A program made the position numbers and the translations under genes. Source: an uncultured Clostridia bacterium (lineage in GTDB: Bacteria; Bacillota; Clostridia; Christensenellales; Borkfalkiaceae). From it: DNA of 61,110 bases. Shown in pieces: positions 32,798 to 43,200 of the stretch. The notes beneath the pieces are model-generated. The model was not told the origin of the DNA. It ran no database searches and was given only the letters and a program-made list of their open reading frames with translations. The stretch covers positions 1 to 61,110 of the forward strand of contig CANQMX010000012.1 of the NCBI GenBank assembly GCA_947625095.1, given 5' to 3'. How positions within the stretch are numbered: position 1 is the stretch's first letter; each line of letters starts with the position of its first letter.

Positions 32798-34006
32798 TTA
32801 AGAAGCGGCCTTTTCTTGTATTGTGACGGATGTACAATCATAGCCCGTATCGGCAAAGCCCGCCGCCTTATCGCCGATGGTATTATTACACACGAGTTCC
32901 TTTCCTTCGACCTGTTTGGCTAAACTATAGATCATCGTACCGATAAGGGTGACTTCGTTGAGCGTTGCGCCCGCTTCGGCACGCCCCGCAAGAGCGCCGA
33001 TATAGTTATTGTAACCCGCGCTGAGTCCCGCAGTGGAGACGTTAAACACGAAGTTTTCAAACGTGATCTTCTCCAAGTGCGCCGTCTCCGTAAGGCGGTT
33101 GAAGAGGCCGAGGTAGACATCTCCGGACGACGACGCAGAACGCGTGACCGTGAAATTGGAAATCTTATGTCCGTTCCCATAGAATGTACCCGTATAGGAA
33201 TTGGGAAAAGAGATCTGAGGCCTTTGACCGTCTTGCTCGTAATTGATATCCGTCATAAGATAGATGTTCGAGCCGTCGTCGAATTCAAACTGCGCCTTGG
33301 TGCGAACGACGGTGAACACGCCTTCGAGAGCGTTGGCGTAGATATCCCAGACCCGCTTTTCCTCCGAGAATTTATCGGTGGGCGTCATGGGGAATTGAAG
33401 CCGCTGTTCATCATAAGTCCCCCCCGCGGTGGGATCGGCGAGCGCGCTCTCGGCCGTTTCCTTTTCTTCGAAGTACGCGATGACCGTGTAACCGGAGATG
33501 GCGGGCGTGACTTGCTGCGCGACGCCGTCCTCGCTCTGTTCCACCGTGACGGTTGCCGTCTTTGCGTAATTTTCGCCGTAGTGGATGTTGATGGTATAAT
33601 TCTCCCGCCAATAGGCGTAGAGGGTGAGATTACCCGTGACTTTATCCTTGGAAAAGTCCCACTTCTTCGTCATATCGTAGGTGATGGTATCGCCTTCCTT
33701 GCTGCCTTGATAGTAGCCGCCGAAAGTGTAGCCATCCTTGACGGGAGTCTCGCCGCTGTAACCGTTCTTATCCGTGCCCGGCTTGATGATGGGAGAACCG
33801 CTTTGGACATACTGGTGCAGCTCACCGCGTTTACGGTCGTCCTTGCCCGACGTGCCGCCTGCGAGGTCGAAGATGACTTCACAGTCGTAGCCGTCCTCAC
33901 GGATCTTTTCCAATGTGAGCACGGACTGCCTGCACGCGGTCAGAACACCCGCAAACAGAAATAGACACGCGAGACAGAATAAGATCGTCAAACGTTTGTG
34001 TTTCAA
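32798..34006 (-). CDS. Surface lipoprotein with InlB B-type repeats
   Basis: A 402-residue lipoprotein (lipobox LTAC, Cys25). Residues about 40-190 hold two to three Listeria/Bacteroides-type beta-grasp repeats (GYTFGGYYQGSKEGD...LTLYAYW and ISGYTVIAYFEEKET). Residues about 240-390 form a beta-helix-like segment (GTFYGNGHKISNFTV, YLGLFNRLTETAHLEKITFENFVF) resembling GLUG-type repeats. Such domains serve adhesion or carbohydrate and protein contact outside the cell. It lies between the LRR lipoprotein and oppA in the operon. A role in presenting substrate to the protease or transporter is inference. Confidence 0.82.
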   Translation of the reverse strand: MKHKRLTILFCLACLFLFAGVLTACRQSVLTLEKIREDGYDCEVIFDLAGGTSGKDDRKRGELHQYVQSGSPIIKPGTDKNGYSGETPVKDGYTFGGYYQGSKEGDTITYDMTKKWDFSKDKVTGNLTLYAYWRENYTINIHYGENYAKTATVTVEQSEDGVAQQVTPAISGYTVIAYFEEKETAESALADPTAGGTYDEQRLQFPMTPTDKFSEEKRVWDIYANALEGVFTVVRTKAQFEFDDGSNIYLMTDINYEQDGQRPQISFPNSYTGTFYGNGHKISNFTVTRSASSSGDVYLGLFNRLTETAHLEKITFENFVFNVSTAGLSAGYNNYIGALAGRAEAGATLNEVTLIGTMIYSLAKQVEGKELVCNNTIGDKAAGFADTGYDCTSVTIQEKAAS

Positions 34007-34034
34007 TGTTTCCTCCTTCCTCTGCCTTCGTAGG

Positions 34035-37000
34035 TCATGCGGTCACGGTTTGAGTTTGAAGATGCGCGTCGCCGTCGGGCGTTTTGCCGAGTTTCGACCA
34101 GTTGGCATCCGCTTGGAACGCGGCGATGACGGTTTCCGTCGCCACGATTTTGACCGTATATCCCTCGGAAGCATGATAGAAGATATTTCTTTCGCTCGAA
34201 TCGAGCGCCATTTCTACAAGTTTCGACGCGTAGAGCGTGACGGTTTTGAGGGAAGTGCACTCGCTGAACGTGAGTTCGCCGAATTTTGCGAGTTGGCTCG
34301 CGTGCTGTGCCGTGCCGAAGTCGATGGTTTCGAGCGCCGTGCAGCCGCTGAATGCGCCATCGCCCACCTCCGTGACGGAAGCGGGAACGGCGAGAGTGCG
34401 AACCCCCGTATGGGCGAACGCCTCCGCGCCGATCTTGGTGAGCGCGCTCGTGCCCTCTGCCGCGCCGACGAACGTGATAGAGAAGCGGGCGTTTGGCTCG
34501 TTTGCGGTAGAGCCATTGTACTGCATCCCCACCCCTTCAAATGCCTCGATGCCGATCTCCTGCACACTTGCGGGGATGACGATCTCCCGATTGATATTGG
34601 AGGTGTAGGAGACGGTTTCGCCCGAACCCGACGTTGAGGAGGCAGCATAGGCGCAGAACGTCTGCGCGGGGATCTTTGTGACGCCGTTCGCGATCGTGAT
34701 CTGCTCCAACGACGTGATCATTGCAAACGCGCCCACGCCGAGCTGCGTGTTAGCGGAAAGTTCGACCTCTTCGAGTTCGGTCTGACGAAACGCATAGTCG
34801 CCGATGCTTGTGGCGTGCGAGAGGTCTATCTCCTCGATGGCGGTGCTGAAATAACTGTACGCGCCGAATGAGGTGATGGTGTTGCCCTCGGGGAAGTTCA
34901 CCTTGGAAAGCCCCGTAAACAGCGCAAACGCACCGTCGGGAATGGCGGAATACTGCCTGTTGACGGTCACTTCGTTGAGCGTGGCGGGAACGCCGCCCAT
35001 GTTGGCGATAGCGGCATTTTTGAAGGTCGTCCCGTCGTCGAGTTCGTCGTCTTCGTAAGAAATCCGCGTCCCGAAGATATACGCCATATAGGTGTTGTTC
35101 GTGGCGCTGCCGCCGATGAAGGGCACTTCGAGGCTGCGGAGCGCAAAACTGTTGCTGAACGCGCCCGCCGCAATGCTTGTGACGGTATCGGGAACGGCGA
35201 CCTTCTCCACCGCGCTATCGGTGAACGCGCCCGCCGCGATGCTTGTGACGCCGCTCTTGAAATTGACTGCCGTCTTGGCGGAGGGAACGGCAAGAAGGGT
35301 TGTGCCGGCCGCATTGTACAGGCATCCGTCGTAGACCGAATACTCCGCCGAAGTCGTGCCCTCCGCCATCTTATACTCCTCGAATTGAGGGCAGCCCGTG
35401 AAGGCGTACTCCCCGATGGAGGTGAGCTGCGGCGAGACCGTGAACGATTTAAGCGCGGTGTACGCAAAGGCGTACTCCCCGATGGAGGTGACAGAATTGA
35501 GACCCGAGACCTCCTCCAGCCCCACCGCACCGCAGAATGCCGAATTTCCCACTGCGGTAGACGTGCCGCCCACAAAGGTGACGGAACGCAGCGTTGCGGG
35601 AATATACGCGCTGCGGCGCGTGCGCGATTCGCGCGCGGTCGCACCGAAGTAGTACGCGAGATAGTCGTTTGCGCCGTTGAGCGCGGGAACGGTGAGCGTT
35701 TCCAATGCGCTCATGCCCCCGAGCGCGCCACATTCGAGGCGGACAGACGCGCCGACGGTGACAGTTTTGAGCGCCGTGTTGCCTTCAAACGCGCCTGCCT
35801 TGACGGTGGTGACGTTTGCGGGCAGACTGTACTGCGCCTCCTCTTCACCGCCGCCGATGTGGTATACGAGTTCGTTGTTGTTGTGGTAAAGGTCTCTGCC
35901 GCTCACTTTGTAAGTTCCGTTCCCCGACGTTTCAACCGAAGAGAGCGCGGAGCAGCCCGAAAATATATTCGTGCCGAACGAAGTGAGGTTGCCGCGGAAG
36001 GTGACCTTTTCGAGCGAGGAGCAGCCGTCAAAGAGGCCGTTGTTCACCTGCGTGACGCCTGCGGGAAGGGTCATCTCCTTGATGAGGGTGCAGTCGCCGA
36101 ACGCCTGCGCGCCCACCGACGTTGCACGATCGGAGAGCGTGATGGCGGAGAGTTTCTTGCAGCCGAGGAAGAGTCCTTCGGGAATGGATGTGACGTTTGA
36201 GATATCGCCGTACGAGGTGAGGCGGCTGCAATCAAAGAAGGCATATTTGCCGAGCGAAGAAGTCACCCGAGTGAGATTGACGGAGACGAGATAGCGGCAG
36301 CGATAGAATGCCTGCTCGCCCACCGAAACGATGGTTTGCGGCAGGGAGACCTGCGTGATATCGTCATTATCGCGGAATGCCGCCTCGCCGATAGAGAGGA
36401 CGGATTGTGCATTGTAGCGGTTGGGCACAATGACGGTGGAACTTGTCCCCGTATAACCCGTAACGGTGTTCCCCGAAATTGTAAGCCCCTTGGTGTAGAA
36501 ACTCGTGTAGAGATTCAGATTGGTCGTCGCGTTTTGGCCAAACGCATAGGCGGTGGTGAGCGTGGAATTCGTATACCAGTGCCCCGCATATTCGAGGTCG
36601 CCCGTTGCGGGGAAGAGGTCGGGATCTGAGATCGCCGTGCCCTTTTTCACCGGGATGCGCGTGAGCGGCTCATCGTTGCCGTAATAGGTGATGTAGGCGT
36701 AGTTGGAGTCGTCATCCCAGCGCGCGTACAGGGTGATGTTTCCTTCGGGGTACACGGTGAAGGAGAAATACTCATTATCGTTGCAGGCGGCGGAAGTGTA
36801 CCAGCCGCCGAAGGCGTAGCCCTCCTTTGTGGGAGACGCGGGCATGGTGAGCCTGCTTCCCACCGCGCCCACCGAGGACTGTACGGCAGAGCCGCCCATA
36901 CTATCGTACACGATGCGGGAGCTGCGCTGCGACGCCCAGCCCGCGTACACCGTGATGTTGTTCGCCGGCATCCTCTGCGAAAAATCGAAGTTCTGCGTGC

Positions 37001-37223
37001 ACGACGCATCCGAATACCAACCCGTGAAGGTGAAGAGCGCCTTTGTGGGATCGGCGGGGCGCGCGATCTCCTCGCCCTGTTTCAATTCATAGGGAGCGAT
37101 CTGCGTGCCGCCGTATGTTTCAAACGTGACGGTGTATTTTTCGCCACCGCCGCCGCACGCCGCAAGCGCGCCGACGAAGAGAGAACAGAGCAGGATCAGA
37201 AGAAAGGTCTTTAACTTTTTCAT
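34035..37223 (-). CDS. Surface lipoprotein with InlB repeats and BspA-type leucine-rich repeats
   Basis: A 1062-residue lipoprotein (lipobox LAAC, Cys23). Residues about 30-240 contain three InlB B-type repeats (FTFTGWYSDASC, YAFGGWYTSAAC). From about 270 to 1030 come some thirty LRR_5/BspA units of the form SIGEYAFAYTALKSFTVSPQ. BspA-type LRRs mediate protein binding in gut and oral bacteria. The start is 3 nt after the protease stop, so the two are co-translated. The same LRR type occurs in the protease itself, suggesting that the two surface proteins bind the same targets or each other. Confidence 0.88.
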   Translation of the reverse strand: MKKLKTFLLILLCSLFVGALAACGGGGEKYTVTFETYGGTQIAPYELKQGEEIARPADPTKALFTFTGWYSDASCTQNFDFSQRMPANNITVYAGWASQRSSRIVYDSMGGSAVQSSVGAVGSRLTMPASPTKEGYAFGGWYTSAACNDNEYFSFTVYPEGNITLYARWDDDSNYAYITYYGNDEPLTRIPVKKGTAISDPDLFPATGDLEYAGHWYTNSTLTTAYAFGQNATTNLNLYTSFYTKGLTISGNTVTGYTGTSSTVIVPNRYNAQSVLSIGEAAFRDNDDITQVSLPQTIVSVGEQAFYRCRYLVSVNLTRVTSSLGKYAFFDCSRLTSYGDISNVTSIPEGLFLGCKKLSAITLSDRATSVGAQAFGDCTLIKEMTLPAGVTQVNNGLFDGCSSLEKVTFRGNLTSFGTNIFSGCSALSSVETSGNGTYKVSGRDLYHNNNELVYHIGGGEEEAQYSLPANVTTVKAGAFEGNTALKTVTVGASVRLECGALGGMSALETLTVPALNGANDYLAYYFGATARESRTRRSAYIPATLRSVTFVGGTSTAVGNSAFCGAVGLEEVSGLNSVTSIGEYAFAYTALKSFTVSPQLTSIGEYAFTGCPQFEEYKMAEGTTSAEYSVYDGCLYNAAGTTLLAVPSAKTAVNFKSGVTSIAAGAFTDSAVEKVAVPDTVTSIAAGAFSNSFALRSLEVPFIGGSATNNTYMAYIFGTRISYEDDELDDGTTFKNAAIANMGGVPATLNEVTVNRQYSAIPDGAFALFTGLSKVNFPEGNTITSFGAYSYFSTAIEEIDLSHATSIGDYAFRQTELEEVELSANTQLGVGAFAMITSLEQITIANGVTKIPAQTFCAYAASSTSGSGETVSYTSNINREIVIPASVQEIGIEAFEGVGMQYNGSTANEPNARFSITFVGAAEGTSALTKIGAEAFAHTGVRTLAVPASVTEVGDGAFSGCTALETIDFGTAQHASQLAKFGELTFSECTSLKTVTLYASKLVEMALDSSERNIFYHASEGYTVKIVATETVIAAFQADANWSKLGKTPDGDAHLQTQTVTA

Positions 37224-37226
37224 GGC

Positions 37227-40200
37227 TTATTTCTCCCTCCTTCCCGTATGGGTGCGGCAGATGAGGAAGGCTGCACCGCAAGCCGCGACGATCGCCGCAA
37301 AGACGGCGAACCAAACCGCGCCGTTTTCGCCGGTGCTCGCCGCCTCGGCCGTCTCCGCCAAAGGCTCTGTCTGCGTTTCCACATAGGAAACGCCGCTTGC
37401 CGCCTGCAATTTTGCGTAGGCCGCTTTGACCTCTTGGAAGCCCTGCTGCGTGGAATCGAGGAGGTTGTAGATACGGCGGAGAAGATTGATCTCCGCGGTG
37501 CGCTCGTCGCCCGAGAGTTCGGAGAGCGCGTTGACGCGGTCGATGAAGTCGAGCGCGCTCGCGTTGAGGGCGTTCGTTTTCGTCTTTTTGATCTTCCCGT
37601 TCGCGTTGGTCGTCTGGTCGTAGACACCACCGAGGTACTCCTTCCAGATATAGCCGTCGTAGCCCGTGGCGTTCATTGGAACGATCCATTCCAGCGTGAG
37701 CGTACTACCCAACTCCTTCGGGAGGTTGTTATAGGTATTGATGAGGTCATCGCCCTGCATCGTGCCGACGCTCTCCAACGTGGGTGCGGCGACGGCGCCG
37801 ATTTCGACCGTAGCCAACTTGCTTGCGCGGTAGAACGCGCCCACCCCGATGGACTTCATGTGCGCGGGCAGGGTGATTTTTGTGAGGACATCGTTTTCAT
37901 AGAAGGCGTACGCGCCCACCTTGACCGTCCTCTCCTTGACGGTATACGCGGTGACATCTTTCTTGCCGAGAGGATAGGCGACGAGGGTGTAGAGGTCGCC
38001 GCCGTTCTTTTGGTAGAGCACGCCGTTTTCGGTGAGGAAGCGGCTGTTGTTTGCGCCGACGTCAATAGAACCCAAAGCGGTTGCGCCCGCAAACGCCTGC
38101 TGTTCCACGGAGCGAAGGTTGGGCAAGGTAAGCGCGGTGACGCCCGAACCGCTGAACGCGTTTGCGCCGATGGATCTGGCGGCGGGAAGCGCGATCGTGG
38201 TGAGGGCGCGCGTGCCGCGGAAGGCGTTCGCGCCGATATTCTCCGCCGCCTTGACGTTGATCGTTCCAATATTCTCCGCCGCCTTGACGTTGATCGTTCC
38301 AAGCGCTGTGCATCCGTCGAATGCGCTGACGCCGATCGTGGTTGCCGCATTGAGCGTTACATTCGTAAGCGATGTGCAGCGCGCAAAGGCGAGGTCGCCG
38401 ACCTCAGTTGCGGAACTCGTCACGTTGGAAACCGGCGTATTGTAGAATGCGCGCGTGCCGATGCGCTTGGCTTTGATCGCACTCACAGTCCCGAGGCGTG
38501 TGCCCTCGAACGCGCTGTCCCCGATTTCCTCGATATTATTGAAATTAAATGTAGCGAAGAGCGTCCCCTCGAAGGCGTGCGCGCCAATGGTGCGAACGCT
38601 TGCGGGAAGGCTGATGTTTAAGATTTGCGTCCCGCCGAAGCAGTAATCGGGGATAGTATCGATCTGCGCCTGTAACGTCACTGTCGCAAGTGAGGTCGCG
38701 CGGCAGAACGCGCTGTCGCCGAGTTCTTTGATGTTCGCGGGGATCGTCACCGAGCCGAGCGCGGGGCACTCCGCAAACATTTCGGTTGAAAGTTTTTCGA
38801 GCGTATTCCCGAGCGTCACGCTTGTGAGCGACGTGCAGTGGAAGAACACGCCATCGTCGACTTCCTTCAACGAAGTGGCGTTCGTGAAGTTCACTGTGGT
38901 CAAATCGCTCTCCGCAAAGGCATATTCGCCGATATGGGTGACTTTTGCGGGAACATTGAGCGTTCCGTTTAAGCCTGTGCAACCGGCAAAGGCATAGTCG
39001 CCGATGTAGGTGACATTTGTGGGAACGGCGGCGATGGCGTCGTTCGCCGCAAAGGCATAGTCGCCGATATAGGTGATATTGCCCGTCCCCTTAAGCGTCG
39101 CCGTGCACTGCTGGAAGGCGCGCGCCTCGATGCGTTCGACATTTTTGAGGTCGATCGTATTGATCGAAGAGACATTCGTAAAGGCATTCGCCCCGATGAT
39201 GCGCACGCTTTCGGGCACGGTGAATGTAGTCGCCGTCCTTGCGAAGGGATAGGCGATAAGGCGATACATCGTCTTATCGTACAGTACGCCGTCCTGCGTG
39301 GCGGCGAGGTACTTGTTGCCATCCTCCACCACGAACTTGTTGAGGCGGCTTAGCCCGCCGAATGCGCGGATATCCGGCTCGATGATGCAGGCATCCTTAT
39401 CCACGGTGATGGTGGTAAGGTTACTGCACCCGTACAACGCCTGCTGCCCCAACTTGGTCAGCCCCGCGGGGAAGGTGAACGATGTGAGCGAGGTATTGTA
39501 GGAGAATGCCATCGCCCCGATCTCATACACCGAACCGAGGAAGTTGACGTGCGTAAGCGACGTGCAGCGGTAGAACGCCTGCACATCGATGAGCTCCACA
39601 TCGCCCGCAAAGGTGACGTCGGTGAGCGCGGTGCAGTTCTGGAAGGTCAACGGCCCGATGTGGTTGCCGTAGCACACGACGCTCTTCAAACTCGTGCACC
39701 CGTAGAACGCGCCGAACTCGGTAACGGTATTAGCGGGAATGACGAGCTCGGTGAGCGCGGTGCAGCGGTAGAACGCCTGCTCGCCGATGACGCCCACCTT
39801 GCTCAGATCCACCGTCTTGAGCGCGGTGCAGTTGACGAATGCCATTGCGCTGATGTACGTCGTCCTGCTCAAATCGATGGTTTCAAGCGAGGTATCGTAC
39901 ACAAAGGCATACGCGCCGATGGTCTGCAAGTGCTCCGTGTTGATCTTTTTCAGTTTGGGGTTCCATGCGACCCCGAAGGTCTGGATCTGCGTGCAACTTT
40001 CGGGGAGTTCGATCTCTTCGAGGTTGTCGCACCCGTAGATGCCTGCGCGCATGATGTACTGCACGCCCTCGGGAATGATGATCTTTTTGATATAGGGGTT
40101 CTGGAAGAACGCCAAGGGATAGATATAGGAGATGCCGAGATCTTCAGGGATCTTCACAATGCCGTTTTCATCCCCTCTACCCGTGTAGGAGCGCAGATAT

Positions 40201-43200
40201 ACGCTATCCACATAGTACTCTTCCTTCACGCGCACCGAGCAACTCGCGTTGATATACGTTCCCGCGATGCGCACGCCGATGGTCGCCGAGCCCGACTTCA
40301 TCCCCTTGACGGTGCACTTTAACTTGTTGGCGGGGTCGGGCGTCGCCGTGACGTTGGTGCTCGAACTCGTCCACTGTATCTCGAGATCGTCTATGGGATA
40401 ATCCGAAGGTTTGATGGTGGCGGTGATGGTCATCTCCTCGCCGCGCTCGATGCTGAGCGAATAGTTGGAAAGTTCCACTTCGCGCACCGAAGGCGTCGTG
40501 GGCGTGCCCTCCACGCGCACCTTAAATTTAAGCATATTGCCGCCATCCGCAGGCGTCACGGAAATTTCCGCTTCACCCGCCTGCTTGCCGACGACAAGGC
40601 CGCTATCCGCTTCCACCGTGGCGATGTTGGGCGCGTTGCTCGTCCAGACGAGTTTCTTCGTCCAATAGCCCTCAAACTCGCTTTCGCCGACCTTGGAGAA
40701 GATGCGAACATAGTCCTCCAAATCGACGTCGCCGTTGGGGCGAATGGTGTACTGCTCGCGCGCATTCCTCGTCTTTTCAAGCCGCACTTCGTCGCACTCT
40801 TTGAGTTTGACAAAGAATTCGTCCCCGTTCTTTGCATAGTCCATGAACTGAACGTAAAGTTGATAGTTGTTCTTTACGATGAGGTCCCAATAGGAGGTCA
40901 CATCGAGCGAAACGCGCGTCGTGCCGTTGAATTCGCCGTTGTAGATGGGAACTACGCTATCCGTAATGGCGGTAAGCCCCGTCGGCTCGCCGTTTTCATC
41001 TATGCTTTCATATGTGTACACGAGGTAGCCCTGCAAGTAGTGGTTGTCATGCACGTTGAACTCCACCGTCTTGCGGTGGTTCGCATCGCGCACATATACC
41101 TCGTATTCGCCCTCTTCGTTGGTGAGGAGCACCGGCTTTTCGTCATCGATGTAGAAATCGAAGGAGAACGTATTTCTGTTCCCGCGCGTATACTCCGTCT
41201 CTCCTTCGCCCTTCCAATCGAGGTAGCACGTCATGCTGAACGTATACTTGCCGTTGTTGGCGAGGTCGTAGTTGCGCACATCGAAGTTGACATAGATGTA
41301 GCCGCCCATCTGCTCGCCGCCGCTCGAATGTGATTTGCGCGCGTTGTAATCGACGCCCGACCAGATGAGTTCACCCGTGACGGAATCGCGGATCTCCATT
41401 TCCACCCGCTTCGCGCCGCGCAGAAGCCCCGCGGCGACGGAATAGAGAAGATAGTTGCCCTCGGAATTGTGCGTGAGCGAAGCATACTGCTCGCGCGTGA
41501 CGGGCGTTTCATACCCCTGCGCGATGTTGTAGCCGTACGCGCCGAGACCCCACGAACCGATCTCGGGATTGCCGTAGTCGTCCGTCATGTTGAAGCCCGC
41601 CATGGGGAGGGTGCCGTAGACGTCGGCGACAAGTTTATCCTCTTCCAGAACGGAGGAATCCACCGCCGATTCGCCCACTTCGTAGGCGGTGACGTCGAGC
41701 ATGGGCGCATCCTCCCAATTGCCGTAGAAGGCGAGGAAGGGAAGATTGAGGTTGATCTTATCGGGATTGTACGACTGCAATTCGACGTAACCTTCCACAT
41801 ACATCCCGTTGACAAAGTTTTTGGTGAGGTATGCCTTGTCCTCCGCGGAAAGTTTTACGGTGACGACGAGCTTCGCCGTGGTGTAACCTTCGATGGAGAG
41901 CGTCGCGTTGTTGCCGATCTCCGCCTTGCCGCCCGTCACTTCCGCAACGGAATAGGTGGCGGTGGGAGAGAGCATATACGCCTTTTCGGCGACCGTCTTG
42001 CCGTCCGAGGACATACTCTCCGTCATGACGATGGGATTGATCTTGTAACTGAGCGACTCGGCGGACATATTGGTGATATTGAATTTAAGTTCGTACACGC
42101 CTGCGCGCGCGGGATCGTCTTTGAGCGAGAGTTTGGGCTTGTTCGAACCATCCACCGAGAGGTACGCCTTGGTGTGCACCGAGCGGTAGATATCGCCGAT
42201 GCCTGCGCCCTGCTTGCGCGGGGAATAGGGGTTGCCCTCCTCGTTGCGCGCGATGGTCGCCGTGCTCATCATGAGGCCGTAGGAGAGGTCGCGCACTTCC
42301 GTCGTAGAAGTCATACCCTCCAACGTCTTTACATATTCGCGCACCAATACGAGCGCGCCCGCGATGTTGGGGCACGCCATCGAAGTGCCGCTTATGGTAT
42401 CGTATTCGTTTCCGCCGGGGAAGGACGATGTGATGTCGCCGCCGTGTCCCGTGATATCGGGGCAGAGTTCGAGGTCGGGCAGCGGCCCCCACGAGGAGAA
42501 GTCGGACATGAACGGGCCGGCGAGATAGTTCTTATCTATCCGTATCGTACCCGTCGTCTTTTCCTCGAAGTATTTGCCGAAGTCCATGGAGACGAGGCAG
42601 CTCGGAATGACGTTTTGCGTACCGATGGACATATTGAGCATACCCGAGAGGTGGTTATAGATGATGACGCCGACGGCGCCCTTGGATTTTGCGATTTTGA
42701 CCTTGTCCTCAAACGAGTTGTTGCCGCGCTTGACGACTGCGATCTTTCCGTTGACGTCGATGTTCGTATAGTTGGCCTCGAACCCGACGCCGGGGATGAC
42801 GACGTATTGGAATTCGCCGCTCTCGGAATTGCCGAGCAGTTCCTCCACAAATTTGTTTGGCTCTGTCTTGCCCGTCGTGCGCGATTCGCTGAAATAGACC
42901 TCTTTTTCGCCGTTGACGTACATATAGGGCGTCTTGACACCGCTTATGGAGGCGACGGCAAAGGATGCCGTGTACGTTGCGGGCGAACCTACTGTGCCCG
43001 CATCGGGGTTGGAGGCGAGGTTGGTGTTGCCGTTCGCGCCGCCGTAGGAGGAGGAAAATTCGTTGCCCGCCGCAACGACAAGGCTGATGCCCGATTGTTC
43101 GATGAGGTCGTACGTCTCGTTTACGTTCTCCTCATCCTCCTCGCGGGAGAAACCGCAGGAAGCGCCGAGGGACATATTGATGGCGTCCACGCCGAGCACC

